NCBI RefSeq assembly: GCF_027595985.1
Contig: NC_073311.1
Coordinates: 32,829,557-32,893,556, forward strand
Source: Sorex araneus
Taxonomy: Eukaryota > Chordata > Mammalia > Eulipotyphla > Soricidae
Length of the DNA: 64,000 nucleotides
Direction: 5' to 3'
In this document: one piece after another, positions 1 through 10,649 of the stretch
Layout of the letters: each line of letters starts with the position of its first letter
Position numbering within the stretch: the stretch's first letter is position 1
Translations under genes and position numbers: made by a program
The notes under the pieces: generated by a model
What the model was told of the DNA's origin: nothing
Databases searched by the model: none
What the model saw: the letters and a program-made list of their open reading frames with translations, nothing else

Positions 1-520
1 GAAAAATATATACAGTTTGTCTATAGCATATATCTAATAATGGGTAAAGAAAACTTTATATTATCACTTGATGAAATTGTTTCTTTACTTATAAATTATA
101 GATATGTATGTCAAGTGTTTAGAATATAATATTTTCTTATGTTTACTAAATAAAAGGAAATTATAATATAAAACAACACTTTTGTCTAGCCTAGGATGAA
201 ATATGGAAACAGTAATAAACACTATTAATATATGGTCTTAAAATTTATTTATAATGGTTCTTAAATAGTTTAATATATTTGGGTGCATTATTCATAAAAT
301 TTTATTCACTCTCCTGATAAAATTCACAATTTTATTTAAAAATAATTGACAAACATAAATGAGAACAATTTTTAATTCAAGTGAATTTCAGATGTTAAAA
401 CACTAAGACTATGTTAAAAATGTTTAAAAATCAATGTATAATTTAGCACTAGTTAAATTGGTAGATTACTATAAGATAGTATTGGTTTGTTGTTTCTCCC
501 TTGTTGCAGGGAGCTTATGT
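1..520. other. Noncoding, AT-rich, nothing recognised
   Basis: Downstream flank of KERA; no open frame, SINE or signal that I can support. Confidence 0.6.
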
Positions 521-1625
521 TTATTGGGTTGCTCCCATAACAGTGCTCCCAAGGCATTCCCATTCTTCTGTGTTTATCTTTAACTTCCCCTACTCTTCTC
601 CCCAATCTGTTAATCACCTATTTCCCCTACGCAGTACCTGTGACTTGTAAAGTCAAATTCCTCAGAAATCTCTAATTGAATTTGTAAGTGAAATATTGCT
701 TTTCTCCTTCCCTTGTGACTTTTGCATAGTTTAGAGCAATGTTCTTTTTGTATAGACACAGGAAGACAGTTAATGGTATGTTTTTGTAACTTGGGAGTTA
801 ATTGACTCAGATAATATTCACCCTTGGGCATGTGTTTTCTCAATTTAAGCCTCAGTTGCCCTTAGTTCCTAGCACCCACAAAGCAGAGTCCTGATGAGGC
901 ACTGATGGACCCAGGGCAAGCTGTGAGCTACCCTAGCATCAAAATGGGGCAGACCAAGTGCCAAAATACTTAACTATAAATTAAGAGCATGGTCAATGAT
1001 AAATTCTGTCAAAATCCAAAGATTAACAACTGGATTAGGACCCTGCTAGGGTTAAGAAAAACTAATCTGACCTGAGCACTGTAGTCTGGGATCTATAGCC
1101 AGATGTCCCCAGGAGAGCCACCCTGCAAGTTTAATGTATCTCTTACTGTTTCCATACAAAATGTTTAATATTATTAAGAAGTAAAATTAAGATCAATGTT
1201 TAAATGTTGTTGGACTAAGGAAAGGAGAAACACACCCCCACTTGGTATTTTGCCCTTGAGCAGATCTCCTGACTTCAGGAGATCTTTGTCTTATCTGAAG
1301 GAAGGGCTTTCATATGTTGATTGTGCTACCTTAACTGGGTGGAGTGGCTACCACCAATGCTTGGAGGTTGGGCACTGGACCAAGACTGAGAGATGGAGCA
1401 TCGAGAGACTAGCATCGGGGACAGGAGGAGATGGGAGTGGGGAGCTTAGTGAGACTGGAACAGGCGCAAGGGGAGAATTGAGACAAAACCAGGATAAATT
1501 GCAAGTGACCACCAACCACACGGAGGCCTTGTTCCCTCCTTCATACATCTGTTGGCGGTAGCTGCAGGCTGGTGTGGGGAAGCAGCTCATACCCACCAAA
1601 CAATATGCTATTTCTGAGAACAACT
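520..1625. other. Unidentified interspersed-repeat-like segment, possibly LTR-derived
   Basis: Richer in GC than its flanks, with no convincing coding frame although a 121-codon plus-strand frame (1196-1561) and an overlapping minus frame exist. The compositional block ending near GCAGCTCATACCCACC resembles a solitary LTR, but I could not identify paired termini or a duplication. Contains a hairpin AGATCTCCTGA-CT-TCAGGAGATCT at 1262-1285. Confidence 0.25.
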
Positions 1626-1784
1626 GTAAGATATACTATTAATCTAAAATGATTTGCCGTGTTATCTGGTATTAAATATTTTCTTGGTAGTGTTTGGCAC
1701 ATTTTATTATTGAACTAAATACCAAATATTTACCTACAAAAGCTACATAGTACTATAAATTTAATTATTTTTATAATTATGCTA

Positions 1785-2196
1785 ATGAAAATCTTACTTT
1801 TTTATTTTCTTCAGATCTTCAACCCCCTTTTAGATAATTGCATTTGTACTGTAAATATTGTATCTACATAAGCAAATTTAAAATGCATTCAAACAAATAT
1901 GTCCTATTACATAGCTGTGTAATTGCAATACTTGGTATTATTAAATGAGAAAAAGACCAAAATGAAATCTTTGAGTCAAACTTCTTTAACTCTGTGTCTA
2001 TTCACTTAAGATAGAAAAGCAAACAGTGCCACATATATTCTCAAAGCATATTTGAGTGGGAAAGAAATTAATGCATGAGTGGAAAGATAACCAATAACAA
2101 TTACAAATATAAATTTTGTCTAAAACTTATGAGAGTTAATTAATTTTTTGTTAGAAAACATAGCTTATTTACTCAATTTAGATTGTTGCCACATGT
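1785..2196 (-). promoter_or_regulatory. KERA: Probable KERA 3' UTR with AATAAA signal
   Basis: Downstream of the KERA stop the minus strand is AT-rich and free of SINEs. The first canonical AATAAA on that strand is at 1801-1806, about 390 bases after the stop, so cleavage is expected near 1780-1790. Only the hexamer and its position support this; later signals could be used instead. Confidence 0.4.
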
Positions 2197-2369
2197 TCAA
2201 ATAATGATAGCCTGAAGGAGTTTAAAACAACTCATTAAGTCCATTGAGATTGGTGGTTTGATTTCATTTCCATCTAGACGGAGGTAACTGAGATGTGGTC
2301 CATAGCTGAAGAAATCTTGTTCTGCAGGCAATACTGTAGGAGTAGGACAAATAACAGAGACATTCACGT
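2197..2369 (-). CDS. KERA: Keratocan, last coding exon (residues 297-353)
   Basis: This exon starts after a TTTCCACAG acceptor (AG at 2370-2371) with AC, which completes codon 297 as AAC (Asn) when joined to exon 2. It encodes 56 further residues and ends in TGA at 2197-2199. It contains sequon N299 (NVS), C304 and C344, which should form the disulfide of the C-terminal LRR cap ('ear repeat'), and the motif SYLRLDGNEIKPPI. Together with exon 2 it gives 353 residues; I recall 352 for human keratocan. Residue 297 is Asn here, whereas I recall Ser in human; it lies at the splice junction. The exon is too short to appear as a convincing stand-alone ORF and was found by searching the minus strand downstream of the exon 2 donor. 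The intron between them (2370-7411, 5042 bp) holds several old SINEs. Confidence 0.95.
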
Positions 2370-2417
2370 CTGTGGAAACAAAGAGAGCATGAATGAATGA
2401 GTTGAAATATGAGGAAT

Positions 2418-2599
2418 GGGGCTAGAAGACAGTACAGGTATTAAGGAAACTGCCTTGCAAGTGGCCGATCCCAGTTCAATTTCCAGGACCACATACGATC
2501 CCCCAAGCCCTGCTAGGAGTAACCCCTGAGCACAGAGCCAGGAATAATTCTCAAGCACCACTAGATGTGGCCCCAAAACAAAAACAAACTTGAAAAAAA
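2418..2599 (+). mobile_element. KERA: Old tRNA-derived SINE, KERA intron 2
   Basis: GGGGCTAGAAGACAGTACAG head and GATGTGGCCCCAAAACAAAA end; an older subfamily with GTGGCCCC instead of GTGTGACCC before the tail. It begins only about 50 bases upstream of the KERA exon 3 acceptor. Confidence 0.75.
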
Positions 2600-2910
2600 A
2601 GGGAATAGGAGTGGGAAAACCAAGATTCTAATGCAACAATCTTATTGCATGACAGTAATGAATTGATTCTATGAAAATTGAAAGACGACACATTTGTCTA
2701 AGTTGGAGATTATATTGTCTGCTTTATAAAAGTAATCTTGAAAAATGCAACATCTGTGCAATAAAATAACTACATATTCAGTTTCAGTTAGTACAAAGTA
2801 CTCTAAAGGATGTAGTATTAAAATATCTGATAGAAGTAAAGGTACATAAGATATATTACCTGTATTCTAAGATTGCAGTTGCTGTAAGACATATTATTAG
2901 AATATAAGGC

Positions 2911-3150
2911 ATCAGTGTATCACTGTATCACTGTCATCCCATTGTTCATCAATTTGCTTGAGCAGGCACTAGTAACATCACTGTGAGACTTGTTACTGTT
3001 CTTGCATATCGAATACACCATGGGTAGCTTGCCAGGCTCTGTTGAGGGGAGGAGATACTCTCGGTAGCTACGGGGCTCTCTGAGAGGGGCGGAGGAATGG
3101 AACCCAGGTTGGCTGCGTGCAAGGCAAATGCCCTACCTGCTGTGCTATGG
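2911..3150 (-). mobile_element. KERA: Long-body SINE, antisense, in KERA intron 2
   Basis: Tail at left (GTATCACTGTATCACTGTC), body GGGTAGCTTGCCAGGCTCTG, head at right (GCAAATGCCCTACCTGCTGT). Confidence 0.85.
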
Positions 3151-3420
3151 CTTTTATTTTGCCCTCCCAAGTGTTACTCAGGAGGCCTCACCAGCCCCAT
3201 TTGTCTATTCTCAACCAACTGGGAAGATTATTCAAGGTTAGAGCCTGAGGACACTGTGCTGCATGGGCCGCTGGTGCCAAGAATTACCATGGACACTCCT
3301 GGTGTTCTCCAGGATTACACCTGGAGCCTCAGGTCAGCATGCAGCAATGCCTAGGGAACGTTGTAATGCCAGATGAATCAAGCTGGGGTCAACTGCCTGC
3401 AAGGAATGTGCCTGAACCCT

Positions 3421-3466
3421 TATTCTCTTTCTCTCTTTCTCTCTCTCTCTGTCTCTCTCTCTCATG
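3421..3466. repeat. CT-rich low-complexity run
   Basis: CTCTTT and CTCTCT repeats in KERA intron 2. Confidence 0.85.
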
Positions 3467-3986
3467 TGAGGCTGGTAGAGTTTTGGTAATTAGAGTTGGA
3501 GACAATAGTGAATGATTGGCACTGGAAGAAAAGTTAGGTGCATGATCTACGCATAGATAGAGATACCTAAAAATTAGTCCTTTGTTAGAAAAAAATGCAT
3601 GAACCCACAAAATCAAAACCGACAATTTGAATAGTTTATGATAATTCATTTTCAAATACATCCAGAATAAATTTGCATACACAATACTTGCAGAAATCAA
3701 CCATAAATTTCCCTACTTAAGTGTATCTAATTTGAAAAGAAATGCTTGTCAAGAAATGAATTGCAAAGAATTCAATCCAGAAAATCAGCCTTTTCATTGG
3801 TTAGTATATGAGAAATGATGCACCTGCCTTGGATCACAAGGATTCAGCATAAAGGACCTGTCAAACACCCAAAACTCTGAAACATGTGTGTATCTGATAG
3901 TTGATTTCAATCATGTATGCATATATTATGAATGCCTTAACAACCCCTTTAAAATTATTTTGATCTGGAAATTTTAACTTTTTTCC

Positions 3987-4140
3987 TGATTTTGTGGTCA
4001 CACTCAGAGGTGTTGCTTATAGTCCTGTACTCTTCTTAGGTATTCAGGGAGCTATATATTGTATAGGGGATCAAACCCAGGTTAGCTACATGCAAGGTAA
4101 GCATCTTACCCTCGGTACTATCTTTCCAGCCCAAAACATT
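3987..4140 (-). mobile_element. KERA: Old tRNA-derived SINE, antisense, KERA intron 2
   Basis: GGGGATCAAACCCAGGTTAG (B-box complement) and ACTATCTTTCCAGCCC (head complement) are recognisable. Confidence 0.65.
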
Positions 4141-4389
4141 TTCTTTAAAGATCTTAAATTAAAAAATTATGTAATAGCCCTTATTTGTACCCTATTGGGG
4201 CATAAAACTTTGTATGTTATTGACAATTTGTATGGTTACTGAAAAGATGATTTGCTCCCTCTCAAGTTATTTGTGTATTGAGTCTACTAAAAGTAATGAT
4301 TCATTGGAGTAACTATTTTGTGCTCATTAAGTTGTTTCTCTTTTTGTTAAGCATACACTGGCAACTTAACATCAATCACATATCCTTCA

Positions 4390-4572
4390 TCAGGTCATGA
4401 TGTGATAGTAGGGCGGGTAGGCTGTTTGCCTTGAATACAGCTGACCTGGGTTTGACCGACCCGGGACCCCAGATAGTGCCGTGATCCTTGCCAGGAGTGG
4501 TCCTTGACTGAAAATCCAGGAATAAACCCTGAGCATGGCCATGTGTATGGTCCCAAACAAAAACAAACATTT
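4390..4572 (+). mobile_element. KERA: Old tRNA-derived SINE, KERA intron 2
   Basis: GTAGGGCGGGTAGGCTGTTT, GACCTGGGTTTGACC, AACCCTGAGCATGGCCATGT and an A-rich tail. Confidence 0.65.
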
Positions 4573-5447
4573 AATCATGCATCATTTTCCCCACCAGTGT
4601 ATTAAGCTAATATCGATTTGATAGGTAAGGTGATATATACTAGGTATTTCAGTTAGCGACAGATGTGAACCCTATCATAGCTCTTTGTCTATTACTCAAT
4701 TCTCTTCTTGATTGCAGAAATTGTTTCCTTTGATAGGTTAGCTATCTCCTCCTTATTATCCATTACATGAGTGAAATAACGGGTCAAAGAAGAGAGTGTT
4801 CAAAATCTAATAGTCACAAAACTTAATATTGGTGATTCAGAAAGGACCAAAAAGTACAATTTTGTCAAATCGAAGACCCTTCAGATGTTCAGAATGGGCA
4901 AATATGAGAAAGTTTCACTGTTCTGCAAATAAAATAGAAAACTCCATAAAAACGGTTTCTTGGAAACCACTTTATTCATGACTAGATTATTTGGCCAGAA
5001 AACCTAAGTACTTTAACAGTCACTGTAACATAATGTTAGCCATTATTTTTAGCCAGGGAAATTCTTCTGTTACATTTATTTTCTTAGAACAGAAATAACC
5101 ATACTTAATTTCCGCATTATGAAAAATTAGACCAAGTTCTCTTGATATCATTTAAATCATTCTGTTTTCTATTGACAGCTTTTATAAAGTCTTATTTCTG
5201 GTGCATGATGAAGGGTTCTGTGATATGATCTTTAAGGGAAGAAAAGTACATGAAATGAGAATTACAATCACTATCAGTCCTAGAGCAAATACTTTCAGAG
5301 GGTTAAGCTTCAATTTCTGTCTTTAGAAATGACTAAAAAATGCCATAAAATTCTTGTGAGGTTTAATCTTTATGGTTAACTAACAGTACCGATAATTACT
5401 TGGGAACTAAATGGTAAATCCCACGTCAGGCTTAGTGGATCATTAAC

Positions 5448-5645
5448 TCTGGGTGGGAGTGGGAGAAGTTAAGGGTTTAGGCACTTGCCTTGTATTCAGC
5501 TGACCCTGGTTCAATCTCTGCCACCACATGTGGTTCCCTGAGCACCACAAGGAGTGACCCCTGAGAACAGGGTCAGGAGTAAGCCCTGAGCTCTGCAAAG
5601 TGTAGCTCAATCCACCCCACCTCAAACCCACAAAACAAAAGGAAA
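5448..5645 (+). mobile_element. KERA: Old tRNA-derived SINE, KERA intron 2
   Basis: GACCCTGGTTCAATCTCTG (B box), GAGCACCACAAGGAGTGACC, and tail CACAAAACAAAAGG. Confidence 0.65.
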
Positions 5646-5649
5646 TAAA

Positions 5650-7411
5650 AGGAAATCCTGGTGTTGGAGTTGAGTCTGGTAAGTTCTGATTTATATCGAT
5701 CTTTGTCCTCCTTAACTCTGATGCACACTAAGGTCTGAGAACAATACAAAGATAGACAGATAATGAGAAAATCATTTGAAAAACACTAAAACAGGAATGG
5801 AAGAAAAACAGTCCTATTGTTGTGCAAATTTTCAAAAGTTCTAAAACATGAGTGTATGAGGTATGTGTCCAATTGTGTGAGGAGTTTTTTTTTTTTTATC
5901 TCACTCCTACACACTCATACTAAAAGTCTTCAGATTCATCACCAGTACAGAAACAGGAATCTATGTAGTGTAACTTTAAATTAGCTTTCCAAATTGGGTG
6001 TTTATATGATTTTGGTTCCATATGGAAAAGAAACACAAAGCTTTTATCAGAAAAAAATGCACTGAATATTGGCTATTGTGCTACTTAGTTCAGTGAAATA
6101 GATTCAGCTCCTATATTTAATAGTCTTTATTTATTAAATTGTGAGTTTCAATGATATGTCTCTATAACATGGAAAAATAGCCCCATGGAAATAACTGGCC
6201 TATTAGTTCCCAACTCATATGCTTGAGTATTCAGTTAAGAAAATCAAGTTTCTTAAATAACTGAGTTGGATCCAGTGGAAAAAACAGTCTATTGTTATAA
6301 ATAAGATGTTTATGGGATTGCTTGCTTGGAAATGCTAGCAATAACCTTACTGCCCAATCTTCTGAACAAATTTGTGTGCTATTTTTTTTTAAATTATCTA
6401 GCTTATTCTCACTTTAGAAATGTATTTCATAAGTTTGTTCAGGAAACAGCTCATTGAGGTTATCTTTCTAACACGATGATGTTGTGATTGAGGATGAGGA
6501 ATACCAATGCCAGGCTGCAACAAACACTCCATGCCTCTACCCTGATATCGTCCATTTCTCCACTGAGTTTAGCCTCATTTCAGGGATAATTTTGAAGACG
6601 CCAAATTTTCCTTTTTATATCTCCAATCTCTTCGTTTTATAACCATTTTCCTTGATACCACTTCTGCTGCAAAGGTTTTCTGCCCTATTCTCTAGTCCTT
6701 ATCCAAAGCTACTTTTAGGAAAGGAGCAGGTAGTTGATGTTGTTCGTCGTATTAGTTCCAGGGAGTTTATGACTTCCAGGAACATTTGTTTCTATTTCAA
6801 TTCAATAATGCTTAATTTAAAGTTTGGTTCCTGTGGATGATCTCTAGAGCAGCAATCCCAGCTATTTCCTGGGCATTTGTTACCAGGCTCCACTGAGACC
6901 TACTCACTCAGTAACCAAGAGTTGGAGCCAACTTTCTACATACAGTTTAGGTTACACTTCTAATACACAAGATTAAATTTGGATGATTTCAGACATCACT
7001 TACCCTTAGTTTTTAGGTCATAGGTATCTTCCTAACACCCCCGAGTGGTACCCCTTCTATTACAATCCAAGATGCTGCTTGTGTTTGGAAAAACTCTGAA
7101 ATACTCTAGGTATATGTACCGAGAGAGTCAGAAATATTTGAATTTTCTTGGAGAAAGAAAAGTTTAGTATCTCTAATAATCACCCTTTGTAGATGACAAA
7201 AGCCAATCTTCAAACTGCAGTTTGAAGATATAAAATTCTGGTTTCATGGAGACTGTGATTAGAGAAAATTTAAAATGGCGCTAAGAAAATCTTTCAAAGA
7301 CCCACATGAATTGGGGGTAAACATCAAGACAAGTATTTTTACAGAATATGCATAATATAATAAGTTCGATTACCCTGAGCAGTATAAATATACAACGTGA
7401 GGGCAACTTAC
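5650..7411 (-). other. KERA: KERA intron 2, 5' part, unique sequence
   Basis: From the donor at 7411 leftward I see AT-rich intron with no SINE or conserved exon. The plus-strand frame at 6652-6840 has no supporting features. Confidence 0.6.
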
Positions 7412-8308
7412 TTTTAATTTTGTTGTGATCAAGATGAAGGTGCTGAAGGTGAGCACTGATCCGGGGAACCTTTGTTAGTTGATTGTGAGAGAGTTGAAGA
7501 TCTAGAATGGATGATACATCAAATCCTCTTGAAGGGAGACCAGAATCTGATAGCTTGTTATAGTTTAGTCTCAGGAAGGCCACTTTAGGGATTACATTAA
7601 AATAATTTTCTGGTATACCTTCAATGGAATTGTTGTCTAAAAACAGTTGCATGGTGTTTGCTGGTAATCTTGGTGGCATATTCTTCAGGGAGTTCTTGGC
7701 CATATTTAGTTGCATGAGATTCTTGAGACCCTTAAAGGTATCTCTTTGGAAGGCATTGTCCACTAGTTTATTGTGCTGCAGATCAAGAAGGGTCAGATTC
7801 TCCAGGTTGCTGAAGGTCCCCTGAGGAATTCTGGATACTTTGTTTCTTGCTAACTGCAATTGTTCTAAACTTCTTGGTAAAGGAGAAGGTACCTCTTCTA
7901 GTGCATTATCTTCCAGAAATAAGAAGAGCAACTTTTTCAACTGACTTAGAGCTCCCTTTTCAATTCCATAGTTAGTAATTTTATTTTTATTGAGATTTAT
8001 CCATCTCAGCTGGGTGGCATTCTCAAATGGCTTCTCAGGAATGGTCTCTATCAGGTTGTTTTCAAGATAAAGATACCAGATCCTTGAAGGAATTGCTGGG
8101 ATTTCTTTGAGACCTCGGTTTTCACAGTAAAGAGCAGTAGGGAAACTTGGAGGACAGAAGCATTCACTGGGACAATCAAAGTCGTCATGTTCATTGAAAT
8201 CCTCTGGATCATTTATCTCATAGACCTGTCTCACACTTCGGGTCCATACAGTATCTGTTATGAATAACCCCCAAAGGATGAAACAGATGCTAGTTGCCAT
8301 TATAGTAC
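7412..8308 (-). CDS. KERA: Keratocan, coding exon 2 (residues 1-296 plus first base of codon 297)
   Basis: Keratocan is a secreted class II small leucine-rich proteoglycan that carries keratan sulfate and controls collagen fibril spacing in the corneal stroma. The ATG is at 8298-8300; the exon starts at 8308 after a CCACAG acceptor. Visible in order: signal peptide (about residues 1-20), acidic N-terminal stretch, cysteine cluster C43-x3-C47-x-C49-x9-C59, then LRRs of the LxxLxLxxNxI type from about residue 70. N-glycosylation sequons are N94 (NAT), N168 (NLT) and N223 (NNS). Long segments such as NRGLKEIPAIPSRIWYLYL match my memory of human keratocan. The exon ends at 7412 with donor A|GTAAGT (phase 1); reading through the donor gives a spurious extension ending at 7281. 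The N-terminal acidic region (about residues 28-42) differs most from human. No frameshift or premature stop is present. Confidence 0.97.
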
Positions 8309-9531
8309 CTGTGGTAAGGAATATAGCCGTGAGGTGTTTGAAAATATTAAACTGGTGACTGTGTCCACCATCAGTTTACATTAAACAAGTCTCCTTTGCA
8401 GGGAAAGTAACCATTTCTCAACATTTTGCTCATATATAAGAATCAACAATCATTTTCTTAGCAAGCACCATATGCAAATCATTTTACTAACCCAGAAACT
8501 GACTCACCAACATGAGGCTTTCTGGTTTTAACTCAATTACAACAAAAACCGAGAAGTGGAAAGTAAATTTTAGCAGCTCTAAGTGCTTTTCCATTTCTAG
8601 CTGTTTAATGCAAGAAACTTAACCCAAAACTATAGCAGAAAATAAGAACATATAAAAGTGACCTTTAATAGTTTAAATTTAAAGTTTGTGCTATACCTGA
8701 GAAGTAGGCATTTACATTTATTTGTACTCCTAAACAATAAGAACATCTGGACGGCTTTCCCCTGTTTGGTTTTTTTTTTTTTTGATCTTGAACCAAAGAT
8801 ATAGATTTATAGCAGATTGTTTTGAAGGAAAAAATTTAAAATCTGAAGAAAAGTGTGTGATTACTATTTTGTTTGGTTGCTCAACTTCTCAGGTAAGTTT
8901 TATTTGGGGTAAAGGGGTAAGGTTTCTGAAGTAAGTATAGAATTAAGTTGTTTAACTAAGAAATTTGGATTGTGACTTATTTGAAAACAAAGCAAGTTTA
9001 AGATATAGGTAGAGCATCGTATGACTGCTGAAAAATAATCGGTTTAATCTTTAGTGGTATGTAAAACTTCTAAAATATATAAACCTTTCCCATTAAATAT
9101 CAACAAAGTTATGGGTACAATGAACTACTATAACAAAAATATATATGTGTGTATATATGTATATACACACATATATATATTTATATGTGTGTGTAACAAC
9201 ATTCTGGAAAATATACATCTAGTTTGAATTCTGGATAACAATAAAAGAAAAAAATGTTGCTGGTTCCCTTAGGAAAAAAAAATCAGTGTCATACAGTGGT
9301 ATTTCAATTTTATCACTAAATTGACAAATGTTGAGCTGCTTCTGCAAGCTGGCAAATTATTTTGCAGTTGCAGAATTCAGCCCTGGTCATCTTCCAATAG
9401 AGACACATTAAATCCTTTTTTTTTTTCCAGAATAGGAATCTGTTCATTTTGAAGCTATAAAATTGTCTCTTCTGAATCAGACTTTTAAAATCTTAACTTT
9501 TAAGAGTTTTTAAAAGTGCAAAAGCATTTAC
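8309..9531 (-). other. KERA: Probable KERA intron 1
   Basis: AT-rich, SINE-free; contains the cruciform-capable repeat at 9139. Its role as intron depends on the candidate exon 1. Confidence 0.35.
9139..9178. repeat. Perfect 19-bp inverted repeat with 2-bp loop
   Basis: ATATATATGTGTGTATATA (9139-9157) and its complement (9160-9178) separated by TG. Confidence 0.9.
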
Positions 9532-9605
9532 CTTGCTGTCCAGGAATGTATCGTTGAGTCCTGTAGCTGTCTCTGAAGTTTGCTATGAATCAGTTTTAAT
9601 CTAAT
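9532..9605 (-). other. KERA: Candidate KERA noncoding exon 1
   Basis: KERA coding exon 2 begins just 8 bases before the ATG, so a noncoding first exon must lie at higher coordinates. On the minus strand at about 9532 there is a donor-like CAGCAAG|GTAAAT, preceded by about 70 bases of mixed sequence. A TATA-like ACATAAAATACC lies a little further upstream (plus-strand positions about 9640-9652). This is inference from motif spacing only; no transcript evidence is available. Confidence 0.27.
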
Positions 9606-10457
9606 AAAAAAAAAAACACTTCAACTGAAATACTTTGGTATTTTATGTAGTCAAGAATAATTTTCTGAAAAGAAATAAAAATCTCTTCTCTGACCAGTTA
9701 CTATGAACACCTTTTGATCTATTGTTTCTCCTTTGACAGAGTTTTAGGAGACTGCTTACCTCAGTCTTCTTGGATCTTCTTCTTCCGTTCTGATTGGTTA
9801 GTGTTCATTCAGAGTAATGGCTTGACCCAAGCACTACTACTTTGTATTTTAAGAATCCTCCCTAATATATCTGCATCAGTGGTTCCAACTTTAACCCCTT
9901 CGATAGCCATAATACCTTAAAAGTTGTTGGTGAAGCAAAGGATATTCTAAAGTCAAATCTGAAGAACATACAACAAAATTCTAGATAGTTACCATGATGC
10001 TGTTTATTTATGTGATCAGTTGTCTCTAAACTGAACTGATAGCAGGTATATCCAATTTCAGTAAAAGAAAAAGACAACAAACGTTTTCTCTAAATGATCT
10101 TTAAAAAAGTAAATACAAAGAATGAAAAGTTAATGTTCTTTTTAAATGGAAATATTCATTCACGTTTTATGTAAAACAGATGTTGGAATTCTATTCTGAT
10201 ATACTGTGATTTAGGGAGAAATGATATGGAAAATATCTTTGAAGAAATTTAAAAGAACTGGTATACCGTACTTAAAATGTTGGCATAGAGCATAGTGCTG
10301 CATTTTGTTTCATTGAAGCACTTTTAATTTCCAACTGGAGTTTTATTTTAAATAATTTTTTAAAATATAATTTTGGATGAAAAATATGATTTTCTCATTA
10401 TAATAGATGTTTATGAGATAGTTTGTTGAATACCGCTAAGTCTTTTTTCTTTATGAA

Positions 10458-10635
10458 TTTTTTTTTTTTTTTGGTTTTTGGGTCACACCTGGCGATGCAC
10501 AGGGGTTACTCCTGGCTCTGCACTCAGGAATTACTCCTGGCGGTGCTCAGGGGACCATATGGGATGCTGGGATTTGAACCCGGGTCGGCCGCGTGCAAGG
10601 CAAACGGCCTACCCGTTATCTATCACTCCAGCCCC
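10458..10635 (-). mobile_element. Young tRNA-derived SINE, antisense
   Basis: Flanked by TCTTTATGAA (10448-10457, 10636-10645). Poly(T), then GGGTCACACCTGGCGATGCA, CCCGGGTCGGCCGCGTGCAA and the head complement CACTCCAGCCCC. Confidence 0.9.
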
Positions 10636-10649
10636 TCTTTATGAAATTT

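Noticed and set aside
1196-1561. 121-codon plus-strand frame
   Set aside because: No domain, no signal, overlapped by another frame; inside the unassigned repeat-like block.
7281-7411. In-frame extension of keratocan exon 2 (KLPSRCIF...)
   Set aside because: It reads through a GTAAGT donor; the true continuation is exon 3 at 2197-2369.
7624-7824. Plus-strand frame opposite keratocan
   Set aside because: Antisense shadow of LRR-coding sequence.
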